Part shown: positions 25,208 to 33,892 of the stretch, piece by piece
Layout: each line of letters starts with the position of its first letter
How positions within the stretch are numbered: the stretch's first letter is position 1
Assembly: GCA_963822295.1 (NCBI GenBank)
Contig: CAWGHD010000002.1
Location: forward strand, 2,604,001 to 2,668,000
From: VRUE01 sp963822295
GTDB taxonomy: Bacteria > Actinomycetota > Thermoleophilia > Solirubrobacterales > 70-9
Direction: 5' to 3'
Length of the DNA stretch: 64,000 bases
Notes under the pieces: model-generated
What the model was told of the DNA's origin: nothing
Databases searched by the model: none
Seen by the model: the letters and a program-made list of their open reading frames with translations, nothing else
Made by a program: the position numbers and the translations under genes

Positions 25208-26338
25208 ACGACCGGGATCTCCGCCCTGCCGGACGCAGAAAGCACACGCAAGGGTTCGCCGGCCCTCGTCCACGACTTCCTGCTGATCATGCGGGGGGCG
25301 GAGAGGGTCTTCGACGCGATGGCCCAGTGCTGGCCGGCCGCGCCGATCTACACCACCGTCTACTCGGAGGAGGGAACCGAGGGCCGGTTCTCCTCGCGCT
25401 CGATCACCACCTCCCGCCTCGACCGGCTGCCCGTCTCCCAGCGGAACTTTCGCATGCTGATGCCGTTCTACCCGCGTGCGGTCGAGCGCCTGCCGCTGTC
25501 GGGACACGACCTGGTCGTCTCATCGAGCAGCGCCTTCGCCCACGGCGTCCGTCCGTCTCCCGACGCGGTCCACATCTGCGCCTGCCACACCCCCTTCAGG
25601 TACGCCTGGTATGAGCAGGAGGCGGCACGCCGCTCGGTGCCGAGGCCCCTGCGGAGCATGTTGGAGCGCCGTCTCGCGCGGCAGCGCCGCTGGGACCGCG
25701 AGGCGGCGGCCCGCGTCACCCATTACATCGCGTTCTCCTCGCTGGCCCGCGAGCGGATCGAGGTGGACTTCGGCCGCGAGGCGACGGTCGTCTTCCCGGG
25801 GGTCGAACTAGAGCGCTTCGCGCCCGCCCCCGCGGAGGACTATTTCCTCGTCGTCGGCCATCTTGTCGCCCACAAGGGAGTGGAGGTGGCGCTGGAGGCG
25901 GCGCGGCGCGCCGCGGTCCCCGTCCAGGTGGTCGGCGACGGCCCCGAGCGGCGGCGGCTGCAGCGGCGGTTCGGCGAGTCGGCCGTCTTTCATGGCGCGG
26001 TCGGTGACGAGGCCCTCGCCTCCCTCTACGCGCGGGCTCGCGCAGTCGTCATGCCGGGGGTCGAGGAGTTCGGGCTCGTCGCCCTCGAGGCGCAGGCGAG
26101 CGGCCGCCCGGTCCTTGCGCTGGGGAAGGGGGGCGTGCTCGACACGGTCGTGGATGGGGAGACCGGCGTACTGCTCCCGGACGGCGGCGTCGACGCCTTC
26201 GCCGAGGCGATGCGGGAGGTCGACTTCGACGCCTTCGACCGGAAGCGGCTGCGCAGCCAGGCGGAGCGCTTCTCGACGGAGGTGTTCAAGCGGCGCTTCC
26301 GGGCCGAGGTCGAGAGGCTCGCCGCAGCCGGCTCCTAG
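25208..26338 (+). CDS. GT4-family glycosyltransferase with a non-canonical start
   Basis: A retaining GT-B glycosyltransferase. The first ATG is at 25289, but the family's N-terminal beta strand (SPALVHDFLLIMRGAERVFD) begins 30 nt upstream of it, in frame and without any ATG/GTG/TTG. ACG 25208 is the codon placed 8 nt after TAGGAT, so I set the start there; CTG 25226 is another option. C-terminal nucleotide-sugar site: VVGHLVAHKGVEVALEAARR, VMPGVEEFGLVALEAQASGR and GVLDTVVDGETGVLLPDGG, with the EX7E-type acid residues. The donor is probably a GDP- or UDP-sugar. The stop overlaps the convergent gene's stop by 4 nt. Confidence 0.82.
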   Translation, partial: TTGISALPDAESTRKGSPALVHDFLLIMRGAERVFDAMAQCWPAAPIYTTVYSEEGTEGRFSSRSITTSRLDRLPVSQRNFRMLMPFYPRAVERLPLSGHDLVVSSSSAFAHGVRPSPDAVHICACHTPFRYAWYEQEAARRSVPRPLRSMLERRLARQRRWDREAAARVTHYIAFSSLARERIEVDFGREATVVFPGVELERFAPAPAEDYFLVVGHLVAHKGVEVALEAARRAAVPVQVVGDGPERRRLQRRFGESAVFHGAVGDEALASLYARARAVVMPGVEEFGLVALEAQASGRPVLALGKGGVLDTVVDGETGVLLPDGGVDAFAEAMREVDFDAFDRKRLRSQAERFSTEVFKRRFRAEVERLAAAGS

Positions 26339-27429
26339 CCGAGCGCGAGTTCGATCTCGGCGGCGGTTTCCTCGGCCACGATGGGCCAGCGCAGGCCCTC
26401 GACGGCGTCTCGGCCAGACTCGGCCCGCTGCCGGAACCCCTCCGGGTCGGCGTAGAGCTCCAGGAGGGCGGTGGTCAGCTCCTCCTCCTTGCCGGGACGG
26501 ACGTAGCGGGGAACCTCGCCGGCAAACTCCCGGATGCACCCGAGGTCGGAGGCGATCACCGGACAGCCGGCAGCGATCGCCTCCGCCACCGGCAGGCCGA
26601 ATCCCTCCATCCGCGAGGGGTAGACGAGCGCCAGCGCCTCGCCGTAGAGGCGCGCAAGGCGCTCATCGGAGGCGCCGGCGACGACCTCGACCAGCGGGTC
26701 GGCCTCCAACTCCGCGACCAGGCGATCGGTCCCCCAACCGGGGTTCCCGGCGGCGAGCAAGCGCATCCCGGCGCCGCGGTCGTTCGCCGCGCGGAGCGCC
26801 CGATATAGGACGTCGAGCCCCTTCCTCGGCTCCAGGGTGCCGACGAAAAGGAGGAAGCCGGGACCCTCCGGCATCGCCCGTCGCACCGGGAAGAAGGGCT
26901 CGGCGACCCCGTATCTCGTCACCGAGACACGGCCCTCGCCCACCCCGAGGCGGTCGACCAGAAGCGACCTGGTCTCCATCGACCCGCAGAGGATCCGGTC
27001 GGCCCTGCGGGCCGCCCGGCGAAGCATCCACGAGGCATGGGCGCTGTTGGCCCTGCCGCGATAGCGCTCGGGCATCAGGATCGGGACGAGGTCGTGGATC
27101 GTGACCACCGACGGCTTCCGCCACCAGACGGGCAGAGCCGGGTACGGGGCGAAGAGGACGTCCGGCCCCGGGCGCATCGCCGCCGCCGAGCCCAGGTGCA
27201 GCCAGGAGACCCTGCCGGCGCCGCTCCTCGTCGGCCAGCGGGTCCGGTGGACCTCGACTCCCGGGCCGCCCGGGACGTCGTCGCGATTGCTGTGGATCGC
27301 GAAGCTCCAACCGGGCCGCGCGGCGGGCAGCTCGCGTGCCAGTTCGAGCGCGTAACGGCCCAGCCCGGTGCGCTCCGTCCCCTCGGCGTCGGCGATTCTC
27401 AGGTCGATTGCGACGCGGGGCGTCTCCAC
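26335..27429 (-). CDS. GT4-family glycosyltransferase
   Basis: 364 residues from GTG 27429, where TATCGT lies 6 nt upstream and VAIDLRIADAEGTERTGLGR follows; upstream extension adds only a low-complexity leader. Landmarks: TGLGRYALELARELP (acceptor-side loop), VTIHDLVPILMPERYRG, FLLFVGTLEPRKGLDVLYRA (donor domain start), YPSRMEGFGLPVAEAIAAGC (catalytic Glu region). Length and order fit WbaZ/RfaB-like enzymes that extend a surface glycan. It reads away from the methyltransferase at 27470 and converges on the other GT4. Confidence 0.88.
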   Translation of the reverse strand: METPRVAIDLRIADAEGTERTGLGRYALELARELPAARPGWSFAIHSNRDDVPGGPGVEVHRTRWPTRSGAGRVSWLHLGSAAAMRPGPDVLFAPYPALPVWWRKPSVVTIHDLVPILMPERYRGRANSAHASWMLRRAARRADRILCGSMETRSLLVDRLGVGEGRVSVTRYGVAEPFFPVRRAMPEGPGFLLFVGTLEPRKGLDVLYRALRAANDRGAGMRLLAAGNPGWGTDRLVAELEADPLVEVVAGASDERLARLYGEALALVYPSRMEGFGLPVAEAIAAGCPVIASDLGCIREFAGEVPRYVRPGKEEELTTALLELYADPEGFRQRAESGRDAVEGLRWPIVAEETAAEIELALG

Positions 27430-27435
27430 ACCGCC

Positions 27436-27441
27436 ACGATA
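27436..27441 (-). promoter_or_regulatory. TAnnnT -10 element for a leaderless glycosyltransferase gene
   Basis: TATCGT (minus strand) ends 6 nt before GTG 27429. No Shine-Dalgarno sequence is present. Confidence 0.4.
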
Positions 27442-27469
27442 GTCGCGCGGTCGCAATTCCTCCCATGCC

Positions 27470-28504
27470 TTGCGATCATGTTTCCCGGTGAAGTCCTCCA
27501 AGAGCTCAGGGGCGCGGCCACCCAAGGCCGCCGGCGCCCCCAAGAAGGGCCCGTCGCCGAAGGTCGTCGCCGGGCTCGCTCGCCGGACCGAGGGTGACGA
27601 GGAGCATGCTCAGGCATTGGAGGAATCGGCACTGCGGATCGAGGAGATCGGGCGCGAGCTCCGCGATCGCAACGTCATGCGGTCCCGCGAGGTGGTCGCC
27701 CGGCTCGATCGGTCGGGTGCGCCGCTCAAGCACAGGATTCGAGCGCTGGAGAACGGCGCGGGCCGGCGTCAGCTCCTCAGGGCTCTGCGCCGGGAGAGAG
27801 ACGGGGAGATCGAGCGGATCCTGGACAGCGGCGCGCTGACCTGGAAGACGACGCTGAGGAAGAGGAGCGGCACGCCATTGGGCGCGGGGTTCGATGAGCG
27901 TGTGGTCGAGATTCCCCTGGCCATAGAGTGCGCCGCCCCCGAAACGACGAAGCGGATTCTCGATGCAGGCGCCACGCTCAACCTTTCTCGATTTCGGGGT
28001 CATCTCTCCGGCGATGCGGCGTTCGTCCATTTCACCCAGAGCGGCGAGGCCGAGGACCCTGAGTTCGATGGCCCGCGTTTCAGCTATCTCTTCGGGGACC
28101 TGCGGGAGCTGCCGTTTCGCGACGAATGGTTCGATCGGGTGCTCTGCATCTCGACCCTCGAGCACGTCGGCATGGACAACCAGCGCTATGGCGGGCCGGC
28201 CGAGGAGGAGCCCGAGACATGGCGTCAGGCGGTGGCCGAGCTCAAGCGGGTGCTGTCGCGAGGCGGGACGTTGATGATCAGCGTCCCATGCGGCCGGCCA
28301 CGCAGCCTGGGCTGGTACAGGGTCTTCGGCCGCGAGGACGTCGAGGACGTCGAGGAGGCCCTCGCGCCGCTCGAGGTGGAGACCCGCTATTTCGCCTACG
28401 ACCGGGAATGGTTCGATTCGAAGCCGAAACAGATGGCCGAGCTCGACGTCGAGGAGTCGGTCATCCGGGGACTGGCCGTCCTGCGAGCCCAGAAGGCCGC
28501 GTAG
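27470..28504 (+). CDS. class I SAM-dependent methyltransferase
   Basis: 344 residues from TTG 27470; GTG 27488 is an equally possible start. The first 130 residues are a charged helical region (ALRIEEIGRELRDRNVMRSR). The Rossmann core starts at KRILDAGATLNLSRFRGHLS and continues with YLFGDLRELPFRDEWFDRVL and CISTLEHVGMDNQRYGG, typical of Methyltransf_11-type folds, then LKRVLSRGGTLMISVPCG. The glycine-rich loop is reduced (DAGATLN instead of D-G-G-G). It leads a three-gene operon with 28505 and 29653, so it probably modifies the glycan those genes act on. Confidence 0.8.
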   Translation: MRSCFPVKSSKSSGARPPKAAGAPKKGPSPKVVAGLARRTEGDEEHAQALEESALRIEEIGRELRDRNVMRSREVVARLDRSGAPLKHRIRALENGAGRRQLLRALRRERDGEIERILDSGALTWKTTLRKRSGTPLGAGFDERVVEIPLAIECAAPETTKRILDAGATLNLSRFRGHLSGDAAFVHFTQSGEAEDPEFDGPRFSYLFGDLRELPFRDEWFDRVLCISTLEHVGMDNQRYGGPAEEEPETWRQAVAELKRVLSRGGTLMISVPCGRPRSLGWYRVFGREDVEDVEEALAPLEVETRYFAYDREWFDSKPKQMAELDVEESVIRGLAVLRAQKAA

Positions 28505-29653
28505 ATGGCCGAGGCGCCGAAGCCGAAGCCGCACCCGGGGATCCGCGTCGTGCGCAGCCTCGGTCTGGAGCGGCCGTTTCGTCGCCACGTCCTGCCACGC
28601 ATCCGCTCCCTCTCCGACGAGGCCAAGTCGGTGCCCGAGGAGCGGCAGCGTCACAGCGAGGCAAAGCGGATCGGTCGCACCGCGGCGCTCGAGAAGCGCC
28701 CGGTGCTGGTCGGGCCCTGGCTCTCGGAGGTGGGGTTCGAGGTGCTCTACTGGGTGCCGTTCCTGCACTGGCTGACGGAGCAGGTCGGGCTTGACAGCAG
28801 CCGCCTCGTCGCCGTCTCACGGGGGGGGTCGCACTCCTGGTATGGCGGCATTTGCGACTCCTATCGTGAGATCTTCGACAGCATGAGCGTCGACGAGTTC
28901 CGTGAGCTCACCGAAGATCGTTGGAAAGAAGTCGGCGGTCAGAAGCAGATGGAGCTGACGAAGTGGGACCGCCTCGCTCTCGACAGGGGGGCGAGCGACA
29001 TCTCCTGGAACCGGCATTCGGTGCTTCACCCGTCGCTCATGTACCGAATGTTCCGCCCCTACTGGCGCGGCAAAGCCGGCATCGACCATGTTTTGGAGCA
29101 CGTCAGGTTCAGGCGGTTCGAGACGCCCGACCCCGGTCTCTGGGGGGAGCGCCTCCCTGACGATTTCGTCGCCGTGAAGTTCTATTTTCGGCCCTCATTT
29201 CCCGACACCCCTGAGAACCGCCGTCGGGTGACTAACGTCGTGCAGTCATTGGCGGAGGAGATTCCCGTGGTCGTTCTCAGCACGGGCCTCAGCTTCGACG
29301 ACCATGTCGACGTCGACCCCGGGGTCGAGGACAACATCATCTGGCTGCTCCGCGACGTCCCGCCGGAGGAAAACCTGCATGTGCAGTCCGTCGCCCTCAG
29401 CCGCGCACGCGGATTTGTCGGAACCTACGGCGGCTTCTCCTACCTCTCGCCCTTCTATGGGCTGCCCTCGGTCGCCCTCTACTCGGACTACTCGCATTTC
29501 CTTCCCTCCCATCTCGAGGTCGCGCAGTGCGCCGCGGTCGCCACCGGCGGCTCGCTCACCGTCCTCGGGCCCGAGCAGATGGACATCGCGTCCTCGCTCG
29601 GCGTCCTCGGAGTGCCCGCCGGCTCCGCGGGCCCGGTGGGGAGGCCCGCCTGA
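28505..29653 (+). CDS. uncharacterised GT-B-like protein, stand-alone copy of a domain fused in the next gene
   Basis: 382 residues, starting at the base after the previous stop. After a charged N-terminus, VLVGPWLSEVGFEVLYWVPF (about residues 64-83) and SSRLVAVSRGGSHSWYGGI match the C-terminal domain of the downstream protein (VAGPWFGDARHEIIYWIPFL; SRLVAISAGGSRSWYRGV). The C-terminal half has FVAVKFYFRPSFPDTPENRR, IPVVVLSTGLSFDDH and FVGTYGGFSYLSPFYGLPSV, which reads like the nucleotide-sugar side of a GT-B fold. I do not recognise a described family. A glycosyltransferase role is an inference from fold-like pattern and context. The stop overlaps the next start (TGATG). Confidence 0.65.
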   Translation: MAEAPKPKPHPGIRVVRSLGLERPFRRHVLPRIRSLSDEAKSVPEERQRHSEAKRIGRTAALEKRPVLVGPWLSEVGFEVLYWVPFLHWLTEQVGLDSSRLVAVSRGGSHSWYGGICDSYREIFDSMSVDEFRELTEDRWKEVGGQKQMELTKWDRLALDRGASDISWNRHSVLHPSLMYRMFRPYWRGKAGIDHVLEHVRFRRFETPDPGLWGERLPDDFVAVKFYFRPSFPDTPENRRRVTNVVQSLAEEIPVVVLSTGLSFDDHVDVDPGVEDNIIWLLRDVPPEENLHVQSVALSRARGFVGTYGGFSYLSPFYGLPSVALYSDYSHFLPSHLEVAQCAAVATGGSLTVLGPEQMDIASSLGVLGVPAGSAGPVGRPA

Positions 29654-32469
29654 TGCCGGCCGAGTGGCTCGATCCGAACCCACCGGAGCCGGCGCGGATC
29701 CAGTTCGTGATGCTGCACCCCGGCTACGTGCGCAACTACGAGAGCACGTTGCGAGTGCTGCTCGACCGCGGGCACGAGATCCAGCTCGCGTTCGCCGTCG
29801 CCGAAAAGCAGGCGGTGGACTCGATCGGCGAGCGGCTCTCCGATGAATACCCGAATCTGACCATCGCCACCGCCGCACGGCCGAAACGCGGCAGGTGGCG
29901 AAATGTCCTGGTTGCGGCCGACGGCCTCGCCGACTTCTCGCGGTACCTCCATCCCCGCTACAGGGACGCCGACAAGCTCCGAGACCGTGTCGCCGGCAAG
30001 GTGCGGCGCCGGGGGAAAAACGCGGGGCTCGCCCTCTTCGCCTTCCGCTGGCTCTACACGGCTGCCCTGGTCCGGCTTCGCTCGGCCTGGCTCTCCGACT
30101 TCCTGGTGCGGTTCTGGCTGCGCGTGGCCGATCATGTTCCCAGTCCTCCCGAGGTCAGGAAATTCATCGAGGCATATCGACCCGACCTCCTCCTCAGCAG
30201 CCCGCTCGTCGCGGTCGGCTCATACGAGGCCATGTACATGCGAGCGGCCAACCGCATGGGGATCCGGACCGGGCTGTGCGTGGCGAGCTGGGACAACCTC
30301 TCGAACAAGGGGGTCGTCAAAGGACATCCGGACAGGACCTTCGTCTGGAATGAGATCCAGCGGCGTGAGGCGGCCGAGATGCATTACCTGCCGATCGAGA
30401 ATGTCCGCGCCACCGGGGCGCAGCGCTTCGACGGCTGGTTCGAACAAAAGCCGGCCTGGTCGCGCGAGGAGTTCTGCCGGCTTGCCGAACTGGACCCGGC
30501 GCGACCGTATTTCCTCTACGTGTGCTCGTCGCCCTTCATCGCAGCGGACGAGGTGTCGTTCCTCGAACGATTCCTGACCGCCCTGCGCGAGCAGGCGCCA
30601 CCGTCGCTGCGCGACGCCGGCGTCCTCATCCGACCCCATCCCCAGAACGCCGCCCAGTGGCAGTACGCCGACCTGAGTCGTTTCGGCAACGTCTCGATCT
30701 GGCCTCGTGCCGGTGAGCAGCCGGTCAGCGGGTCGGCCAAAGCGGTCTTCTTCGATTCGATCCACCACTCCGCCACCGTCATCGGCATCAACACGAGCGC
30801 CCAGATCGAGGCGGGAATCATCGGGCGCAGCGTGCACACCGTGCTATCCCCCGAGTTCCAGGGGACCCAGGAAGGAACGCTCCACTTTCACTACCTGCTG
30901 CACGAGAACGGGGGCCTTCTTCATGTGGCGGGATCGCTGGAGGAGCTGCTGGCGAACCTGGCCAAATCCCTCTCCGGGGAGCTCGACGACGAAGACCAGC
31001 TTCGCCGGTTCGTGGAGTCCTTCATCCGGCCGCTGGGTCGGGACGTCCCGGGAAGCCCGGTGCTCGCCGGCGAGATCGAGCGCCTGGCGCTGATCCCGGC
31101 GCCGGCCCCCCACAGGACGACGGTCGGCGATGTGGCCGCGTGGCTCCCGCTGCGGCTCTTCTCCCTCCTGGGGATACCGGTGGCGCAGGACCTGCGCAAC
31201 TACCGCGAGAAGGTGTGGCGGGCCGTCATGCGCGTGTTCGGCAGTTCGAAGATTCAGGAACCTGCCGAACGAGTGGCCAAGAAGACCAAGGAGGCCAAGC
31301 GGGAAGAGAAGCTCAGGAGGGACGCGCTGCTCAAGCAGGCCAGGAGGGAAGAGAAGGCCAAGCGGAGCGGGAAGGTCAAGCAGGACAGGAAGGACGAGAA
31401 GGTCGGCGACGAGAAGGCCAAGAAGGACGCGAGGGCCAGGAAGGACAGGAAGAAGGACGAGAAGGCCAAGAAGGCCAGGAAGGCGGGGCCGAAGTCCAAG
31501 CGAATCGACTCCCTCGAGCTGCACCGCACAGTGAAGAAGATCGCGAAGGAAAGCGACCGCAAGATCGTCGCCGGCCCCTGGTTCGGCGATGCCCGGCACG
31601 AGATCATCTACTGGATCCCGTTCCTCCGCCGGCTCACTCAGAACTATTCGGTGAGCCCGTCGCGCCTCGTCGCCATCTCCGCCGGCGGCTCGAGGTCCTG
31701 GTACCGAGGCGTCGCCGATGACTTCATCGACCTCGGCGGCGTGATGGAGCCGGAGGGGCTCGCGATCCTGCGGGACGCTTACGCGAGCGGAAGGATCAGC
31801 GGCCAGGCGAAGCAGCTTCGCACCGAGCTGATGCAGGGCATACGGAGGACGACGGGCACGGCGGCATTCCTGAGCCCGGATGAGCTCCTCCGCTACGTCG
31901 TGAGCGGCTACCGAGAAGATCGTGGGTCGATCGCGGACGTGCTCAAGTTCCTCGACATGCGCGGCTTTCAGGCTCCCGAGGCTCCCGACATCCTCGGCGA
32001 GCTTCCGAAGGACTACATCGCGGTTCATTTCGAGACCCAGAAATGGTTTCCGGACACAGCAGAGAGCCGTGCGATAGCGGACGCCGCGCTGTCGAGGCTC
32101 TCGGAGCGGTCGACCGTCGTCGTCCTCGGCGGGAACGGGAACGGAGGATCGCTGAGCCTCGACATGCCTGACGAGAACGCTTTTCCCCTCGCCGACGTGA
32201 TCGGTGCCGAGAGGGCGGCGTCCCTCGATGCCCAAAGCGCCTGCGTGGCGGCGGCCAGCAGCGTCGTGGGGACCTATGGAGCACTCACGCACGTCGCCCA
32301 GGCGTGCGGCAAGGGAGCGGTGGGCTTCTACTCAGCGCCCGAGCACCTGCCGATGCCGGACCTGAACATCGCCTACCGGATGTTCATGGGGCGGCCGGGT
32401 TGGATCCTGCCGCTCGACGGTCGCCGGCTCGATTGGGCCGCCGTCGAGCGGACCATCGGGTCGGTCTGA
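29653..32469 (+). CDS. fusion protein: CDP-glycerol-phosphotransferase-like domain, charged linker and second GT-B-like domain
   Basis: 938 residues from ATG 29653. Residues about 10-500 form one GT-B-like unit with FVMLHPGYVRNYESTLRVLL, VASWDNLSNKGVVKGHPDRT (a motif shared with the gene at 37805), VLIRPHPQNAAQWQYADLSR and VIGINTSAQIEAGIIGRSVH. This is the pattern of CDP-glycerol phosphotransferase and related surface-polymer enzymes. Residues about 535-620 are a Lys/Glu/Arg-rich coiled linker. Residues about 630-938 repeat the family of the gene at 28505. Two catalytic-type domains in one chain suggest a processive or two-step transferase; this is inference. Cytoplasmic, with no membrane span. 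Confidence 0.75.
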   Translation: MPAEWLDPNPPEPARIQFVMLHPGYVRNYESTLRVLLDRGHEIQLAFAVAEKQAVDSIGERLSDEYPNLTIATAARPKRGRWRNVLVAADGLADFSRYLHPRYRDADKLRDRVAGKVRRRGKNAGLALFAFRWLYTAALVRLRSAWLSDFLVRFWLRVADHVPSPPEVRKFIEAYRPDLLLSSPLVAVGSYEAMYMRAANRMGIRTGLCVASWDNLSNKGVVKGHPDRTFVWNEIQRREAAEMHYLPIENVRATGAQRFDGWFEQKPAWSREEFCRLAELDPARPYFLYVCSSPFIAADEVSFLERFLTALREQAPPSLRDAGVLIRPHPQNAAQWQYADLSRFGNVSIWPRAGEQPVSGSAKAVFFDSIHHSATVIGINTSAQIEAGIIGRSVHTVLSPEFQGTQEGTLHFHYLLHENGGLLHVAGSLEELLANLAKSLSGELDDEDQLRRFVESFIRPLGRDVPGSPVLAGEIERLALIPAPAPHRTTVGDVAAWLPLRLFSLLGIPVAQDLRNYREKVWRAVMRVFGSSKIQEPAERVAKKTKEAKREEKLRRDALLKQARREEKAKRSGKVKQDRKDEKVGDEKAKKDARARKDRKKDEKAKKARKAGPKSKRIDSLELHRTVKKIAKESDRKIVAGPWFGDARHEIIYWIPFLRRLTQNYSVSPSRLVAISAGGSRSWYRGVADDFIDLGGVMEPEGLAILRDAYASGRISGQAKQLRTELMQGIRRTTGTAAFLSPDELLRYVVSGYREDRGSIADVLKFLDMRGFQAPEAPDILGELPKDYIAVHFETQKWFPDTAESRAIADAALSRLSERSTVVVLGGNGNGGSLSLDMPDENAFPLADVIGAERAASLDAQSACVAAASSVVGTYGALTHVAQACGKGAVGFYSAPEHLPMPDLNIAYRMFMGRPGWILPLDGRRLDWAAVERTIGSV

Positions 32470-33501
32470 CTAGGTCCAGGCCTTGGCCTTCTTCGCCTTG
32501 GCCGGCTTCTCGCGGGGCTGGCTGGCGACCTCGGCCACCTGGTCCATGAGATCTCCGGCGAGACTGTCGATTTCAACTCGATCCCGCTCCGACAGTGACT
32601 TCGCTCGCTTCAGTGGGGCGGTGCTGACGTCGGTGGTATCGACGCGAAAGCTGGTGTTGGGGACCACAGGGCGACCGTTGAAGGTGGGAGCCCTGCCCTC
32701 CCGGGCGGGCTTGATGCCAAGCCAGGCGGACAACGTCCGCATGACGGCATCGGTGCGTTGCACCAGGTCGCTGAAAAGGACGATCGTCATCCGATCGCCC
32801 AGTTCCCCTTTGGTCCTCAGGAGTGTCTCGACACCCTTGCGCCAATCATGGATCGCAGGGCGAACCGACGGCCACTCCTCCGACCAGATTCGTGCGGACG
32901 CATACCAGGACTGTGGCTCACGGATGACGGAAATCACCCGCCCTTCCGGGTAGACCTCGTTCAAGCGCTTGCGGTACCTCTCCCCGAGGATCGCGCGTGG
33001 CTCGAAGGCCACGACCCAATCCTTTGGGGTTCCCGTGATGAGGCTCTGGTTGTCGACCCAGGCGTTGAAATAGGACGTGTAATAGGCGGAGAAGACAGCC
33101 CGCTCCGTGAACTCCTTCGGGTAGCTCTCGAGGAAGATCTGCTTCTGGAGGCTGGGGACGACCAGGAGGGGAAACGCGACTTTCGCTTTGGTCGGGCTGT
33201 TCTTGCGCTGCACCACGGCGTAGCCACGCTTGAAGTAGCTCTCCATCCCGGGCGGATGAATCGCCGCCCAGGCCTGCTCGGCGCTCCACTCGGGATCGAT
33301 CTCCTTCGAGACCTCACCCCCGAACTCATGCGGGAAGACGTGACACTGCGGGTGCCCGTCGAATAGCCTCATCAACAGGGTGCCGCCGGAACGGGGAAGT
33401 TGCGAGATCAGGCACAGGGGTTGGGTGACCGGCTCCAGACGCTCCAGCCGAGTGGCCTTGATGGTCGAGAGCTCATCCGGCATGGGGGCAGCACCGGTCA
33501 T
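32470..33501 (-). CDS. sulfotransferase-like protein
   Basis: 343 residues. The PAPS 5'-phosphosulfate loop is PLCLISQLPRSGGTLLMRLF (about residues 27-46), followed by DGHPQCHVFPHEF. The 3'-phosphate region is GRVISVIREPQSWYASARIW. These are the two hallmarks of the sulfotransferase superfamily, which moves sulfate from PAPS to an acceptor. The C-terminus is Lys/Ala-rich (REKPAKAKKAKAWT). The acceptor is probably a sugar of the surface polymer, judged by context. The stop abuts the convergent fusion gene's stop with no gap. Confidence 0.82.
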   Translation of the reverse strand: MTGAAPMPDELSTIKATRLERLEPVTQPLCLISQLPRSGGTLLMRLFDGHPQCHVFPHEFGGEVSKEIDPEWSAEQAWAAIHPPGMESYFKRGYAVVQRKNSPTKAKVAFPLLVVPSLQKQIFLESYPKEFTERAVFSAYYTSYFNAWVDNQSLITGTPKDWVVAFEPRAILGERYRKRLNEVYPEGRVISVIREPQSWYASARIWSEEWPSVRPAIHDWRKGVETLLRTKGELGDRMTIVLFSDLVQRTDAVMRTLSAWLGIKPAREGRAPTFNGRPVVPNTSFRVDTTDVSTAPLKRAKSLSERDRVEIDSLAGDLMDQVAEVASQPREKPAKAKKAKAWT

Positions 33502-33539
33502 GCCTTCTGCTCGCTCGGTGGCTGTTTGCTCTCAGGTGG

Positions 33540-33788
33540 CTAGCCGGAAACCTGGGCCGCGTCGTCCTCGACCGATTCCTCGTCGTCGCCCGCGTCGTCG
33601 GTGACAGCCACGGAAGCAGGCTGCTGGCCCCGGACCGCACTGGCGAGGTCCAGCAGCGCGTATACGTTCGCGGCGGCGATAAAGAGCTCCGCCTGCTCGC
33701 GTTGCTCGCTGTCGGCATTGCTCAACTTGCGGCCCCTGTTGAGAAGGCGGTTGGCGGCTAGCTCGTAGCCGGCGGCGTTCTGGTCCAT
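33540..33788 (-). CDS. small acidic protein of unknown function
   Basis: 82 residues. A helical N-terminus (AAGYELAANRLLNRGRKLSN), an AELFIAAANVYALLDLASAV helix and an acidic tail (DDAGDDEESVEDDAAQ). No signal peptide or membrane segment. It lies 38 nt upstream of the sulfotransferase on the same strand, so it is probably the first gene of that unit. It could be a small adaptor; no family recognised. Confidence 0.5.
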   Translation of the reverse strand: MDQNAAGYELAANRLLNRGRKLSNADSEQREQAELFIAAANVYALLDLASAVRGQQPASVAVTDDAGDDEESVEDDAAQVSG

Positions 33789-33878
33789 CTGGGGTTCTCG
33801 CTTTCGTTCGGTGGAAGTCTTTGAGCGGATCGGGATTCAGTCCTGAAGGGCAAGACTCTAGCGGTCCAATTTCCCAGG

Positions 33879-33884
33879 TATTGT
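33879..33884 (+). promoter_or_regulatory. TAnnnT -10 element for a leaderless methyltransferase gene
   Basis: TATTGT ends 8 nt before ATG 33893; no Shine-Dalgarno sequence is present. The sequence GGGCAAGACTCTAG (33848-33861) lies at the -35 side and is nearly repeated at 54773-54786. Confidence 0.35.
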
Positions 33885-33892
33885 CGGCCGCC

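Noticed and set aside
31261..31510. Possible tandem DNA repeat in the AAGAAGGCCAGGAAG-rich stretch
   Set aside because: Codes for the low-complexity Lys/Glu/Arg linker; no exact unit repeats at a fixed period.
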